Origin: Acanthosepion pharaonis
Taxonomy: Eukaryota; Mollusca; Cephalopoda; Sepiida; Sepiidae
DNA length: 64,000 nucleotides
Direction of reading: 5' to 3'
NCBI GenBank assembly: GCA_903632075.3
Contig: CAHIKZ030004135.1
Span: 849,501-913,500, forward strand
Part shown: piece after piece, positions 1-11,160 of the stretch
Layout of the letters: each line of letters opens with the position of its first letter
How positions within the stretch are numbered: position 1 is the stretch's first letter
The notes under the pieces: model-generated
Database searches by the model: none
What the model saw: only the letters and a program-made list of their open reading frames with translations
What the model was told of the DNA's origin: nothing
Program-made: the position numbers and the translations under genes

Positions 1-590
1 TTGCTATTTATCTCGAGGTCCTCGACAAAATCCAGAGAGGGATATGTAATGTGATAGGTCCTAATCTGGCATCTCGGCTACAGTCACTCTCTCACAGACG
101 TATTGTGGCTTCCCTCTGTCTTTTCTACAAGTATTTTCATGGCAACATCTCTGACGAGCTACTTTCACTGGTTCCCAAACGGCATGAATTTAAGCGTGCT
201 ACTAAGCTGGCATATTGGTCCCACCCTTTCACTGTCGAAACGATTAAATGTAGCTTTTTCCTCTACTCCAACAGCTTCTTATCTCGCGCTTCCTGTCAGT
301 GGAATTCACTTCCGCCTACTTGCTTCCCTGATAGATATAATCTTTAAATATTCAAATGTAATGTCAATCGACATCTTCTGATGACTTGATCCTGATCCCC
401 GTTCTTCTCTGCGCCCTTTCCTCAAACACCCCCTCTTTACTCCTTCTCCCACTTTCTGTAACCCCTTGCGTGCTAGTGGTACTCCTCGCTTGGGGTGATA
501 GGCTTAAAAAATGTATTTTTTGTGACAATTATTACAGTCGATTGAGTAAATTTTTCCTTCAAGTCTTAGCTTATTGTCTTCTTTAGTACT
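1..590 (+). mobile_element. Jockey/CR1-like LINE, 3' end of reverse transcriptase ORF
   Basis: This is the C-terminal part of a non-LTR retrotransposon polyprotein, cut by the window edge. An open frame covers about 3-347. It shows the order typical of this family: a DKIQRGICNVIG-like segment, SHRRIVASLCLFYKYFHGN, SDELLSLVP, a basic RHEFKRATKLAYWSHPF stretch, and a WNSLPPTCFPD motif near the C-terminus. A short NVNRHLL-like end follows at about 350-380, past an in-frame stop. The rest to 590 is degenerate 3' sequence. The protein would have been the reverse transcriptase that copies element RNA at the target site. No RT palm motifs are present because the 5' part lies outside the window. The clade name is inferred from the motif pattern. 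Confidence 0.75.
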
Positions 591-1101
591 TACTAAGTCT
601 TGTAGTGTTTTAAATGTAGTAGTAACAAATTTTATGTTGAATTTAGAGAAGTTCTTTTTACTTTTAGTTGTGACAGAGTTAATTGGTAGGACAATATATA
701 TTTCGAATTGAATATAAAATAATCAGGGTACTAAATAAGCTTGAAAGTATTTTCACTGTATTTCTCCTCTTCGTGTAAATATTGAATATTTCAAATTTTG
801 AGTGCGCTTATGTAGAATTCGATAATTACGCCAGATTTTATTTTGTACTGATGAGAATAAGAATTTATCAGATCGTTTTTGTTGGTTGATTTCCGGTGGA
901 CACCGGGTTTTAAACTATTGTTAACGCTCTGTAGCATGATATCTAGAAAAAAAAATATTTGGGTTCCATTTCATATGTAAATTCTATTGTCTATTTGGCT
1001 TTGTTCAGTTTAGCTACAAGGTCAGATAAATAAATATCGCCAGGATATATTAATACAGTATCATCAGTATATCGGAAGTATGTCGATTGTTTGCGTAAAA
1101 G

Positions 1102-1103
<2 letters not shown>
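591..1103. other. AT-rich spacer, no gene seen
   Basis: Low-complexity AT-rich DNA with no supported reading frame, promoter or repeat beyond short A and T runs. Confidence 0.6.
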
Positions 1104-1166
<63 letters not shown>

Positions 1167-1409
1167 TGGCCTGCATATTATATAGTGTATAAATATTACT
1201 TGATTTTTTTTCCAATTTTTTAGAGATAAACAAGATTTGTTGAAATTTTGATACCTGCTCGACATATTTTTCTCCCAGATAACTTGATTCTTTAAATTCT
1301 GTATGTGACAGAAGTAAATAAATTGGGAATCGAAAGTAAAACTGCTCTTCAAAAAAAAACTAATATCATGGATGAATGTCCACTAATAATTCGTTCTGCA
1401 TTTCCTGTT

Positions 1410-1482
<73 letters not shown>

Positions 1483-1598
1483 CTGCATATTTCTGCATTA
1501 TATATATATATTTCTATGTATGTATGTATCATTTACGAGAATCAATGTATATGTATTTTATGCATATACAAATGTGTGCATACACCTTTTTATTTTGC

Positions 1599-1657
<59 letters not shown>

Positions 1658-1785
1658 AAAGAGAGATATAATTAAAGATTCTTATTAAAGTCTCTCGAAA
1701 AATAAATAGGTAGGTATACGGTTTAAAAACACAGACGTCAACTGAAACACGTGTATCCACTGAATATAATGCATATAGTAATTAG

Positions 1786-1844
<59 letters not shown>

Positions 1845-1853
1845 GTGTGTGTG
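1104..1853. repeat. (AT)n microsatellite cluster with (AG)n
   Basis: Three (AT)n runs lie at about 1104-1162, 1412-1479 and 1788-1840. A shorter (AT)n joins an (AG)n run at about 1598-1650, and a short (TG)n ends the last array at about 1842-1853. Open frames here are alternating Tyr-Ile translations of the repeat and are not genes. Confidence 0.95.
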
Positions 1854-3845
1854 TACTGTTATATTTAAGTCGTAATTTTTCATTTTTTAAACTATTAGCA
1901 ATGACATTTTAAAAAGAATACCTTTTAAAATTTTTCTGTATTTTCTCTTGTTTTCGTACAAAAGAATAAAGGATTGTTTCAAGCCTTTACAGACATTGTC
2001 TATAATTCTCATCATCACGTCTAACGCTTTCGACCAGTCTTTAGTAATCGTCAGGTGCAAGACATATGTGTCTATTTTGCCCTTTCTAGGAGACATAATG
2101 GAATCAAGAGACGTGTTAATGATATTTATGTCATGGTAGAAAATTTATGATTTTAAAAATGAACACATCGCATCTATCCGGACAATCAAAACAAACAGAA
2201 TATAATTAAAATTATTGAAATTTCCCTCATTCTTCCCAAAATGAATCTAAAATAAATTAGAGGAATATGTGAAATTTATAAAGGTTTTCCTACTTGCTTA
2301 TTATTTAATTATTTTATCGGATTTAATCCATATTACAATTCGTATATATTGTTCACCGCTTCTACTATAGGTACCTCCATGTTTTCTCAGAAAAAAAAAG
2401 CAGCATAGCATAATGAAAAAAAGCCCAAACTCAATAAAAACAAAGTTTTGCTATCAAAATGTTTATGTTATTAAGAGGAAAGACCAAAGTATTTTTTTAA
2501 TTATCTTTTGAAATTTTTAATTCTTTCTAGCAGGTTCGAAATTTTGTTTAAAATTCTTGTTTTGTTTACGTCAGAGGCTGAACCAAAGACAAAGGTCAGT
2601 TTTTTTTTGTTTTGTTTTTTTTTCTTTTTTGGTGGTGGGCGCTTTTTCTGGTGAAATACATTAATTTGGAAATTCTTGCAGAAATCAAATAATTGCCGGA
2701 TTTTAATGAAACTTTCAGGAAGTACTCAGAAATAAATGAAATTATTTTGGACTTTATTTTTTTAGAAAATCTCTTTAAATTTTTTTTTTTTTCTTGCATA
2801 TGTTACTACCCTCTTATTTAATTTCATGAATTTTTTATTAATTAAAAGCAAGACTCCTTGGAGAAAGTAAATCATCATTTTTTTTTTTTTTTTTTGTAAA
2901 AATCTGCTCTGAATTGTAAAATAAAAAATGCAATAAAACTATTATATCATGTAATTAGAAAAGCTTTTAATTGCTTTGATAAATAATATTTATTAAGGAC
3001 ACTGCTGTCTTAAGAAGAAATATTTAAAAATCGTTTAAAATTCTTCAATACTTTCAAGTGGGCGATGTGGTAATGTCGTTAAGTGAAAAGTACATTTACG
3101 AATCAAAAATTAAAAAGTTCGTCACAGTCGTTTGAGCCAATATATTTTTAAAAGAAATTCTAAGAGAAATTTTGGGGTTATAAAACATTCCCAATTTCTA
3201 TCTATGGTAAGCCACACATGGCATAATCCTTAAAATGTCAGGTGTTTTAAGTGTCGTCTGACACCCTGCAATTCTTTTACTTTCCTTATTAAGTTCTATT
3301 TCATCATTAACGTCTTTGCAAATTATCCCTTCAAAATTTCAAAGTATTTCTAACAATTACTGGGTAGTTAAAAGCTTAAAAAGGGTGTTCACTTAGTTTT
3401 TGTAAATTTATGTCAATTCTGGTGATCCATAATATCTGTCATCACCTTGGAACTTGTTGATACGTCAATAAAGATGAAAAAACAGGACCCATCGTTAAGC
3501 AAGGCTTATATATTACGTTTTTATACTTTAAGTAAGTAATTTCAAATCAGATTAATTTAACTTTAAATTTTCTAATTTTACTCGTGTCAGAAATATAAAT
3601 TTTATTTTTTGAAGATTTTTAAAATCGATAATTTTGTTTTGTTTACAAATTTCTTAAAATTAAGAAAATGTCCGCCTTTAAAATTTAAAAGAAATCAAGC
3701 AAATATTTGACATTCCATTTTATAAAATTTCTGTCTAAAATACACCAGAATATTTTACTTACTGGAAATAATAAATTTAATCAATTAGCTTTCTACTAAT
3801 GCTAAAATGAAATCTTCAAGAATTTTTTTTTTTCATTTTTAAAAA
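1854..3845. other. AT-rich stretch, no gene seen
   Basis: About 2 kb of AT-rich sequence with homopolymer T runs near 2600-2632, 2779-2792 and 2878-2895. I recognise no protein motif or repeat family. Frames of 60-70 codons are rich in Lys, Ile and Phe, as expected from composition alone. Confidence 0.6.
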
Positions 3846-3884
3846 TTCATTTTAAACCTTAAGTATCGAAAAATTCAATGGCGG

Positions 3885-3917
<33 letters not shown>

Positions 3918-3938
3918 CTCTCTCTCTCTCTCTCTCTA

Positions 3939-4004
<66 letters not shown>

Positions 4005-4022
4005 CATCGAAAATTAATGGTA

Positions 4023-4076
<54 letters not shown>

Positions 4077-4124
4077 TAGATAGATAGATACCGCCATTGA
4101 ATTTTCGATACCTAAGGTTAAAAA

Positions 4125-4129
<5 letters not shown>
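3846..4129. repeat. Mirrored compound microsatellite inside an inverted repeat
   Basis: The left arm starts at about 3846. It runs through unique sequence (containing TTCAATGGCGG) into (TATC)n, (TC)n and then (AT)n up to about 4001. A short centre holding ATCGAAAATTAATGG follows. The right arm runs (TA)n, (GA)n, (GATA)n and back to CCGCCATTGAATTTTCGATA, ending near 4129. The unique outer arms (about 3846-3888 and 4087-4129) match as reverse complements with only a few differences. The whole block can fold into a long hairpin or cruciform. Confidence 0.85.

Positions 4130-4192
<63 letters not shown>
4129..4192. repeat. (AT)n microsatellite
   Basis: Uninterrupted alternating AT run of about 64 bp directly after the mirrored palindrome. 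Confidence 0.95.
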
Positions 4193-4194
<2 letters not shown>

Positions 4195-4559
4195 GGAACA
4201 AACGAACTGAGTTCAAATTCTGGTCGATTCTGTCTTTTCCCTTCGAACTGATGGTCTAGAAAAGGCATGAATTCACCTTTCCTCAGCTATGTGTTAATTA
4301 AATAGGAGAATCAACTTGGCTCTGTTGCATTCAAATGGCAACCTGTCCAGGTGAAATAAAAAAAAACTATGAATTCAAAAGCAGCCTGAACAAAGAAAAG
4401 CTCCATCAGATTGTCTTACCCTAGACGCACTGCTACATTCATATCTATAGTACATGTGGTGACCTTATAACCGTAATGTGTTAGGGGTCACGTGACATTG
4501 ATTTAATCATTTTAACCCCTAAGCAGGGCGATAAAGCCACTGAGACGCAATGGTTTACC
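4193..4559. other. Spacer, no gene seen
   Basis: Mixed-composition sequence without a recognised motif. It leads into the minus-strand LINE. Confidence 0.5.
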
Positions 4560-5355
4560 AGAAAATATAATTAAGTAGAAAAGAAAAGAACAGGACCCAA
4601 AGCTACAGAAGATGATGATTGACGTTTTAATTAAATCTATGAAGATTGTAGTTGACAGGTAAGCCAGAATTCTGAAGAACATTTAACAAGCGAGTAGTGC
4701 CAGAGAATAAACTATTAGAATCGAACTTACGGTTACGTTTAAAATTTTAAGCTAACTGCCAAATCTAGTACTAAGCTTAAATTCATGAAAGTATTAATAG
4801 AAAAGGCAGAGGGAAGCTACATTACGGTGATCGTAAATTGACTAAAATCGAGATGTCAGAACTGGTAACATTCCAGATGCATCTTTAAATTTTGAGAAGA
4901 ATCTCTAGATACATATCAGAAGCGTTTAACCTGATGTGGTAACAATATTCAATGTACAGATGAATGGTAGACATATAGGAGCAAAACAGATTCGAATGGA
5001 AAGAATTGTCTATCCCGACACCGTGAACCAACGTTCTTATACACTGAGTGAGCAACTAACTCGTTATATTCTTACTAATTCATATCAGTAGAAAACGTTA
5101 AGCCGAGAAGACTCAATGAGATTCTCCCCTGGAGGTTAGCATCAGCCATACTGATGAAAGGCAAAAAAAAAAAAAGGTTCTCTCAGACGATTAAAATTGG
5201 GTAGTTTAGTTTTGGAGGCGTTAAAATTAAGAAACCATTTTTTGTTCAACATCCTGAAAGTCATTTTGGGATCAGCTGCCAATTTGACTTTATTGAATCT
5301 GTCAGATTTAGCATTAAGGCAGAAGCAAATAATAGTGTCATCGGCATAGATATCG

Positions 5356-5365
<10 letters not shown>
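4560..5365 (-). mobile_element. Jockey/CR1-like LINE fragment (RT palm to C-terminus)
   Basis: Read on the minus strand from 5365, the first codons give YADDTIICFCLNAKSDRF, the RT catalytic YADD motif and its usual following segment. Next come VKLAADPK, a WFLNFNASKTKL segment and a SLSLLGLTFS motif near 5140. The more 3' part (5100 down to 4560) still matches the family (KYL, NIATTSGKRF, LSLVLDL) but is broken by stops and small indels. The element is truncated at its 5' side next to an (ATT)n run at 5356-5394. It is a dead copy of the same lineage as 1-590 and 52255-53290. Confidence 0.75.

Positions 5366-5394
<29 letters not shown>
5356..5394. repeat. (ATT)n microsatellite
   Basis: About 13 ATT units abut the 5' break of the minus-strand LINE. 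On the minus strand this is an (AAT)n tract, like the tails of the R2-like LINEs in this window. Confidence 0.9.
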
Positions 5395-5415
5395 TGTCAT
5401 AAAAAAGCAGCAGTA

Positions 5416-5496
5416 CTTTTACGAACACAGCTAACAAAAAAAGCCTTGCTTTTGATTTTTACGAACACAGCTAAGAAAAAAAGCCTTGCTTGTTTG
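5416..5496. repeat. 41-bp tandem duplication
   Basis: Two adjacent copies of a unit containing TTTTACGAACACAGCTAA, an A run and GCCTTGCTT, at about 5416-5455 and 5457-5496, with very few differences. The high identity suggests recent slippage. Confidence 0.85.
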
Positions 5497-6479
5497 ACAT
5501 ATTCGATAGAATTTCCAAACTCTTAGGATTTTCACTCTGCTCAGGGCTAAAGCTTACCATATCAGAAGCCATTTTTAGGTAGATGCTGTTCTGGGACATG
5601 TAGCAGTCATTCTAAAATTGACTCGAACTGGTTACTGTTTCTGTTGCATACAAATGGAAACAGTTTGATACTGGACACAGTGGGAATAAGTAGGATCATT
5701 TTTGACTTAGCTGCAGGTCTTTCTAATTTTGCATTAGTCGTATAGTCTAACCAAATTAAGCTACGCAAAATAAATATATAATTTACTAAAACTTCATGAA
5801 AGTATCCGTTTGTGTATGTCTATGTGTTGGTTGTGGCTGCTTTTCGAGTCGCTCTACTAATATAATTTTTACATTTTCATCTCACTGAAGTAGATATCAA
5901 AATAATAAACATCGAAAGTTATTGAATGATATAAATGTTCATATTCCCTTAATTCGATTATTAAATCCGTTGATAATGACAATGAAATAAAATTATAAGA
6001 AATAGTTTATTATTATTATTATCATTATTATTATTACTGTTGTTGCTGAAACTGCTTATAATATTCAAATCTGATTGAGAAATTTATTTGTCATAGATGA
6101 ATTCGTGACAGCGACTGTTAAAGAATTCAAAAGGATGGCGAAATAAGACAAAATTCAAAAGCCTACTTACTAGTCAGCACTTTGACGAACTCAATGGGGT
6201 TGTTTGAGCCCGGTGAACGTGTAATCCTGATAATATTCCTCTTTGTCTAAGTTTTCATTTAAGATTGTAAAAGGCACGAAAGACAGGCAGTACGGTTGCA
6301 AGAGTAAAGAGATCAAAAGTTCTGGTGCGCGTCCGGGCCTTCATCTCCTAGATTCTTTTTGCTTATTCTGGTCTCATCAAGGAGACAAGCTACAAAAGTG
6401 GAGAAGATACGTAGCTGAGCGATCTGTTGACATCCATTTTTTATAATCATTTCCCTCATTTACGTAAAAAAAAAGTCAC
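5497..6479. other. No gene seen; short (TTA)n
   Basis: About 1 kb of mixed sequence with an imperfect (TTA)n run at about 6008-6039. No recognised element. Confidence 0.5.
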
Positions 6480-7290
6480 TTGGAGTGGTTACTGAGAGTG
6501 AAATAAACATGGCGGACAATGAAACGACAGGATTCAAAGAGACAGATGACAACAATTGACATTGCATTTAAATTTTTAAAGATCAAAGTTGACAGAACGA
6601 TAGAAAACCGAAAGAAATTTCGACAATCGAGAAATTCAAGAGAAGTTAATAGAACTTAAAATTACAATTTCAACACTGAAATTAGGAGACCTAGTTGCCA
6701 ATCTAGCAATGAGGACAGATCATCAGAGTAATTACGGTTAAAATATTTATACAAAAGGCAAAAGAAAGTTACGGAGTTGAGAATGTAATTGAAGCCGAGA
6801 TGCCAAGCTAGGACCGATAACGTTGCCGATTCTTCTTCGAATTTTGTCAAGAAACTCTAGATAAAAAAACAGAAGCACCAGATCAGAGGTCGCAGCAATA
6901 TTCAATGCAGGGATGAATGGCAGACTTATAAATGAACAAGATATTTGGTGAGAAAAATTGTCTCGTACGACATAGCGAATTGACTTTCCTAGGAATTAAT
7001 TCTATATAATCATTCCACTTCCTGTCAGAGTTCAAAAAGACACACAGAGTTGCCCTCCTGGAGTTTAGTATCAGCCTTGCTGATGGAAGGCGAAAAAAGA
7101 GTTCTTTAAGATGATTGATAGCTGTTTCGTTTTAGAGGAGTTAAAAGACATTTCTTGCTCGAGTTCACAATTGATTGAAGTTCATTTTTTTAGATCAGTT
7201 GCCATTTTGATTTTATCGAACTTAGCAAACTTATACTACTTGTTATTAAGACAAAGTAAACAGTTATCTATGCAGACGACACAACTGTTT
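6480..7290 (-). mobile_element. Jockey/CR1-like LINE fragment, decayed
   Basis: The minus strand from about 7265 down shows KMATDLKK, NCELEQEMSFNSSKTKQL, a degenerate TPGGQLCVSF segment, an RQF-like VRDNFSHQ segment and SLPFIPALNIAATSD. It ends with LLYKYFNRNYSDDLSSLLD, matching LFYKYFHGNISDELLSLVP of the copy at 1-590. Stops and frameshifts are frequent, so it is inactive. A 130-bp stretch near its 5' break is duplicated in inverted orientation at 7283-7415. Confidence 0.7.
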
Positions 7291-7415
7291 ACTTTGTCTT
7301 AATAACAAGTATTATAAGTTTTCTAAGTTCGATAAAATCAAAATGGCAACTGATCTAAAAAAAAATGAACTTCAATCTATTGTGAACTCGAGCAAGAAAT
7401 GTCTTTTTAACTCCT
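7136..7415. repeat. LINE-derived inverted repeat, about 130-bp arms
   Basis: Left arm about 7136-7265, right arm about 7283-7415, spacer about 17 bp. The arms are near-identical reverse complements, with a few substitutions and one or two single-base indels. The spacer (ATCTATGCAGACGACAC) encodes the YADD RT motif on the plus strand. Confidence 0.9.
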
Positions 7416-7470
7416 TCCTGGAAGGTTGTTGCTGTAAATAAGGAGCAGGATAGATTCAAGAATAAAGCGC
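7266..7470 (+). mobile_element. Fold-back copy of LINE RT segment
   Basis: The plus strand reads YADDTTVYFVLITS followed by FLSSIKSKWQLI, the palm region of the Jockey/CR1-like RT, then degrades by about 7470. It is the inverted partner of the minus-strand LINE ending at 7290. It therefore arose either by a fold-back rearrangement or by a second insertion in opposite orientation. Confidence 0.65.
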
Positions 7471-7506
7471 TGGCAGACGCTCGCAATAATGAAAAAGGAT
7501 TTAGAG

Positions 7507-8039
7507 CAGTGTTTCCCAACGAAGGTACTAGAGACCCCCTTGTAGACTTTTTATGTTGAAAAGGGACACTGAGAGTTTTTTTTTTATTTCATGGGTGGGG
7601 GTCATTCCCTCTTTTTTTTTTCTTTTTTTTTCAAATTTTCAAAAATTATTCAATATTGGCTAAAATAGGAAATTTTTGAAAGGTATTTAAAGTTGTGGGA
7701 AGCTATCAAACTTTTCTTCATTGCTTTACCAACTAGGACATGTACGAATATTCCTAAGCAGCATGAAACCTAGAGTAAGAGCCTTAGCCAGTAAGCACCA
7801 AAGTCAATCATCGCATTAAAAACGTCAACATAAGCTATCAAATAAAAGTTGGTTTTTAGCATTTTAATCATTGGCAGTTATAATAGAAACGAAAAAAACA
7901 TAATTATTTTTACACTGATATCTAAGTGTAATCTTACTATGAAAGATGGATTCAGTATAATATTCCAAATTTAATTAAACGAGGTGAAGTGGTGGTAACA
8001 AAAAAGTTTATGCAGCTTGGAAAAGTTTAGGAAATACTG
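7507..8039. mobile_element. Non-autonomous hAT-type element with 8-bp target duplication
   Basis: The left end is CAGTGTTTCCCAACGAAGG at 7507. The right end is the imperfect inverted counterpart ending GGAAATACTG at 8039. The flanks are ATTTAGAG (7499-7506) and ATCTAGAG (8040-8047), an 8-bp duplication with one difference, as expected for hAT insertion. The 533-bp interior has no transposase frame and contains T-rich tracts near 7577-7632. Such elements are mobilised in trans by an autonomous hAT transposase. Confidence 0.8.
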
Positions 8040-8047
8040 ATCTAGAG

Positions 8048-8874
8048 CATGGCAGTTCAAGAGAGCTTTCATTACGTGATTTGACTGACTGGATTAAATC
8101 AAAGAATCAGTCAGAAACACTATATACCTTCTTATGAAGAAGAATGTCAAAGTCTATCAAACACCTTAGAAATATTTAATTATCGGATTTCCTCTTGTAA
8201 TGTTCGGGCAATTTTCTAACTTTTGGTATTCTTTCCTTTCTACTCTACGCTCCATTGGTGCGGACATGTTCAAGATAGTAAATACATGAATTCCGAGTAA
8301 GAAAATTCTGATGTTAACTGATACTTGTAACGTGTTTAAATTTTCATTACATTGATCCTGAATAGATGAGCCGTTCTTGGGCTAATAGTTATCTTGTTAA
8401 TGTACTTGTCTGTACCATGTTTTACCGTTTCAATGATTCTAATTATTAGAGATATAACACTAGTTTTAAGGTACCACATATTTCAGTTTCAATTTAATTA
8501 TCATATTTTTATTCATTTTGCCATAGACTTTAAAAGATATTTTTCCCTGATGGCACCTGTATATCTATGGGAAGACATTTTCTTTGTAATCATTAATCAC
8601 AATTTTAGCTCCAGAGCTGTTTATTTGCCCGTCAGTGTGAATCAAGAAATAGTAATATCCTCCCTTTTTATGCGTGTCTAATGGGTTATATCTATTCCAT
8701 CTTCAGCATGTGTTAATACTGACGACATATTTTCCAATGAATATACAGCCCAAGTTTATCATTTCGATCGTTATACAAAATTGGGTAACCAGACACTGAG
8801 TAGCCAATCGTCTGAACATGTTATTCATAAAAACCAAATTATTATTACAATTTATGTAACAATTCGTATTGATA
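8048..8874. other. No gene seen
   Basis: AT-rich sequence. A 95-codon frame at 8394-8681 is hydrophobic and rich in Phe and Ile but shows no family motif, so I do not call it a gene. Confidence 0.5.
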
Positions 8875-9235
8875 AATAGTATTATTATGGTTGTTATTAT
8901 TATTATTATTTCCTTTGATTTCTGTTGTATACACATTTCCTTCCGGGTCCCAACCAGAGAGCTAAGTTTACAAATTGTTTCATGACATTTTCCATGATCA
9001 TGTTTATAAAAAAATTAAAATCACACATAATTTACATAGATAAGATCCTTCGTAATGTGTGAGCTGTGCTTGTCAGTACACTTTTTTGTATTTCTTTAAG
9101 GCATGGGCCTCCAGGAATCCCTTCATTGACTCCATCAGAACCTTTTTCCAATCAATCCGAGTTCTCCAAATACAACTGGAATTATTGACGTCTTCATGTG
9201 CCACATTTTTAGATGACTTATTTCTTTCATGTTCT
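8875..9235 (-). mobile_element. R2-like LINE 3' end, copy 1, with (AAT)n tail
   Basis: Minus strand. The segment 9230-9025 encodes the C-terminal end of the ORF, including a MWHMK-like stretch, an IPVV-GxLGLIGK segment and WRPMP-RNTKK. The 3' UTR (about 8990-8913) contains TTGGGACCCGGAAGG and AATGTGTATACAACAGAAAT. It ends in an imperfect (AAT)n tail on the minus strand (about 8879-8912 in plus coordinates). The same order recurs at 9355-9690 and 21166-21620. The ORF is broken. Confidence 0.7.
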
Positions 9236-9252
9236 TTGACACGGATCATCCA

Positions 9253-9295
9253 CTAATAGTAATAGTAGTAGTAATAGTAGTAATAGTAGTAGTTG
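9253..9295. repeat. (TAG)n-like trinucleotide tract
   Basis: Imperfect AATAGTAGT repeats followed by a GAAGAAG stretch, lying between two LINE copies. Confidence 0.8.
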
Positions 9296-9352
9296 AAGAA
9301 GAAGCAGGAAAAAGAGGAAGAGTACAAAGTGGGCAGCAATCCGTATTGCCGA

Positions 9353-9354
<2 letters not shown>

Positions 9355-9400
<46 letters not shown>

Positions 9401-10190
9401 TCCTTTGGTTTCTGGTCTATACTCATTTCCTTGCGGGTCCCAACCAGAAACCTAAGTTCAGATATAGCATCATAACATTTTTACTGAGCGGTTTTGGAAT
9501 AAAATAGCACATATTTTACATAGACAGAGCCCTTGGTAAGGTGTTGGCTGTACTTGTGTGTACAATTTTTGTATCTCGCAAAAGGCATGGGGCTACCAGG
9601 GATTCCTTCAATGAGTCTATTGAAATCTTTTCCAATTAATCCGAGGGCTCCAACTACAACTGGAATTGTTAATGCCCTCATGCGCCACATTTATTGAGAT
9701 TTCGATTTCAAAGTCCTTGTATTTTGATAGATTTTTGAAGATCTTCAAAGATATATATATATTGCAGTCTGTAGGGACTGACATATCAATAAGGAGACAC
9801 TTTTTTGTCTTTGCGGTCTCTCATCACGATATCAAGGCCATTAACTTTGTTCTGTCTCTGTGTATTGTAAAGTCCCATAAAATTCTGACAGCTTCTATCT
9901 CCATAACCTTGTCTTGGTGGTGGTCATACCAATTTATTTCAGTTTCTTTTCCATAGTATTTGCAGATTTTCCAGTGCAGGTATTGACCCACTCTGTCGTG
10001 TCGTGTTTTATATTCATTGGGTGTCAATACCGCAACCTGATACAAGATGGTCAATTGTTTCTGGATATTTATCGCAGAATCTGCATTTTGGACTAACACA
10101 ATTCTTCAGCATATTTAATTTCTACTTAGCAAGCATTGGTCCTGTGCAGCATGAAGTTTCTTTCAACCCTGCATGTAGCCACTGATGAGT
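9355..10190 (-). mobile_element. R2-like LINE 3' part, copy 2, with (AAT)n tail
   Basis: On the minus strand the order is: a CRFCDKYPETIDHLVSGC zinc-binding motif (C-x2-C-x7-H-x4-C) near 10095-10040; TPNEYKTRHDRVGQYLHW; KICKYYG-ETEINWYDHH; a VRILWDFTIHRDRTK segment (9915-9850); a degraded PD-like segment; SKIYQNTRTLKSKS; then MWRMRALTIPVVVGALGLIG near 9690-9625. This order resembles LINEs whose C-terminus carries a CCHC finger and a restriction-like endonuclease. A 3' UTR like copy 1 and an (AAT)n tail (plus coordinates 9355-9400) complete it. Frameshifts near 10030 and 9820-9700 make it inactive. The R2-like assignment is inferred from motif order. Confidence 0.75.
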
Positions 10191-10235
10191 AGTACAGGTT
10201 TTGTCTTACATCAGCTTGTTTGGTATGGGCATATG

Positions 10236-10238
10236 CGG

Positions 10239-10270
<32 letters not shown>

Positions 10271-11160
10271 TCTGCTATGGACACTACCTACTAAGTCTGC
10301 GGAAAGACCTAAGGCAGGTCGTGTGTGTTGTTATGGCCACATTTCATGTTAATTTTTTTTTTTTTTTTTTTTATCTCCGATGTTGCTAGCGTTACAAGAC
10401 CTCCTTAGTGTGTGTGCTGTACTTAATAAGACAATTTTTCTGTATGTCTCTTAAGCTGGGGGTTTCCAGGGATTCTTTCAATGTGTTGTTTTGTTCCATT
10501 TTTATAATTCCAAGGCACCTATTACCACTGGTATTATTCTTGTTTTCAATTTCACATTTTTCTATTTCAATTTCCAGGTCTTTGTATTTTGATAGTTTTT
10601 CAAATTCCTTGGTTGCTATGTTACAATCCGCTGGACAAGCCATATCAATTAGTAGGGCAAGTTTTTTTCTTTCTGGTTTTTGACAATAATGTCCGGCCTA
10701 TTTGCTTCAATTTTTCTGTCTGTGTGGATGGTTTAATTAGAATGGTGACATCTTTATTATTATTACACATTTTCCAAAGTGTTTGCACATTGTCAGTGTA
10801 AGTATTGCCCCACTCTATCGTGACGATTTTTATTCATTTGGGGCAAGTATAGAACATCCTGAGATTAGATGGTCTATTGTTTCTTGGTATTTGTCACAGA
10901 ACCATTTTGGATCCACATTATTATATGATATTTGCCTGAAAATTCCTAGTGAAAAGACTCTGGTCTTGCGCTGCAAGAATAAAGCCTTCAGTTTCAGACT
11001 TTAATCCAGATGCTCGTAACCATCGGTGAGTATTAACTTTATCAACAATTTGCACGTTCTGGATATTGGCCACAGAGGTTTGTCTTGCGTTGTTTCATCT
11101 GTTCAAGGGCTTTGATGGCTTTCTTTTTCATATCTTTTGCTGCAATAAGTTGGTTCTGGC
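10236..11160 (-). mobile_element. R2-like LINE 3' part, copy 3
   Basis: The minus strand shows WLRASGLKSETEGFILAAQD near 11020-10960, FCDKYQETIDHLISGCSILA near 10900-10845, KKLALLIDMACPADCNIATK near 10670-10610, and EFEKLSKYKDLEIEIEKC to about 10555. The block with Asp in LLIDMACP and the KE-x4-KL-x-KYKDLE motif fits the catalytic region of a PD-(D/E)xK-like nuclease. That is inference. The 3' UTR differs from copies 1 and 2 and includes an A run on the minus strand (10352-10372). An (AAT)n tail lies at 10237-10270. An ORF of 83 codons survives at 10392-10643, but the whole is broken. Confidence 0.75.

Noticed and set aside
8394..8681. 95-codon plus frame as a small hydrophobic protein
   Set aside because: AT-rich composition and no recognisable motif, homologous copy or promoter.
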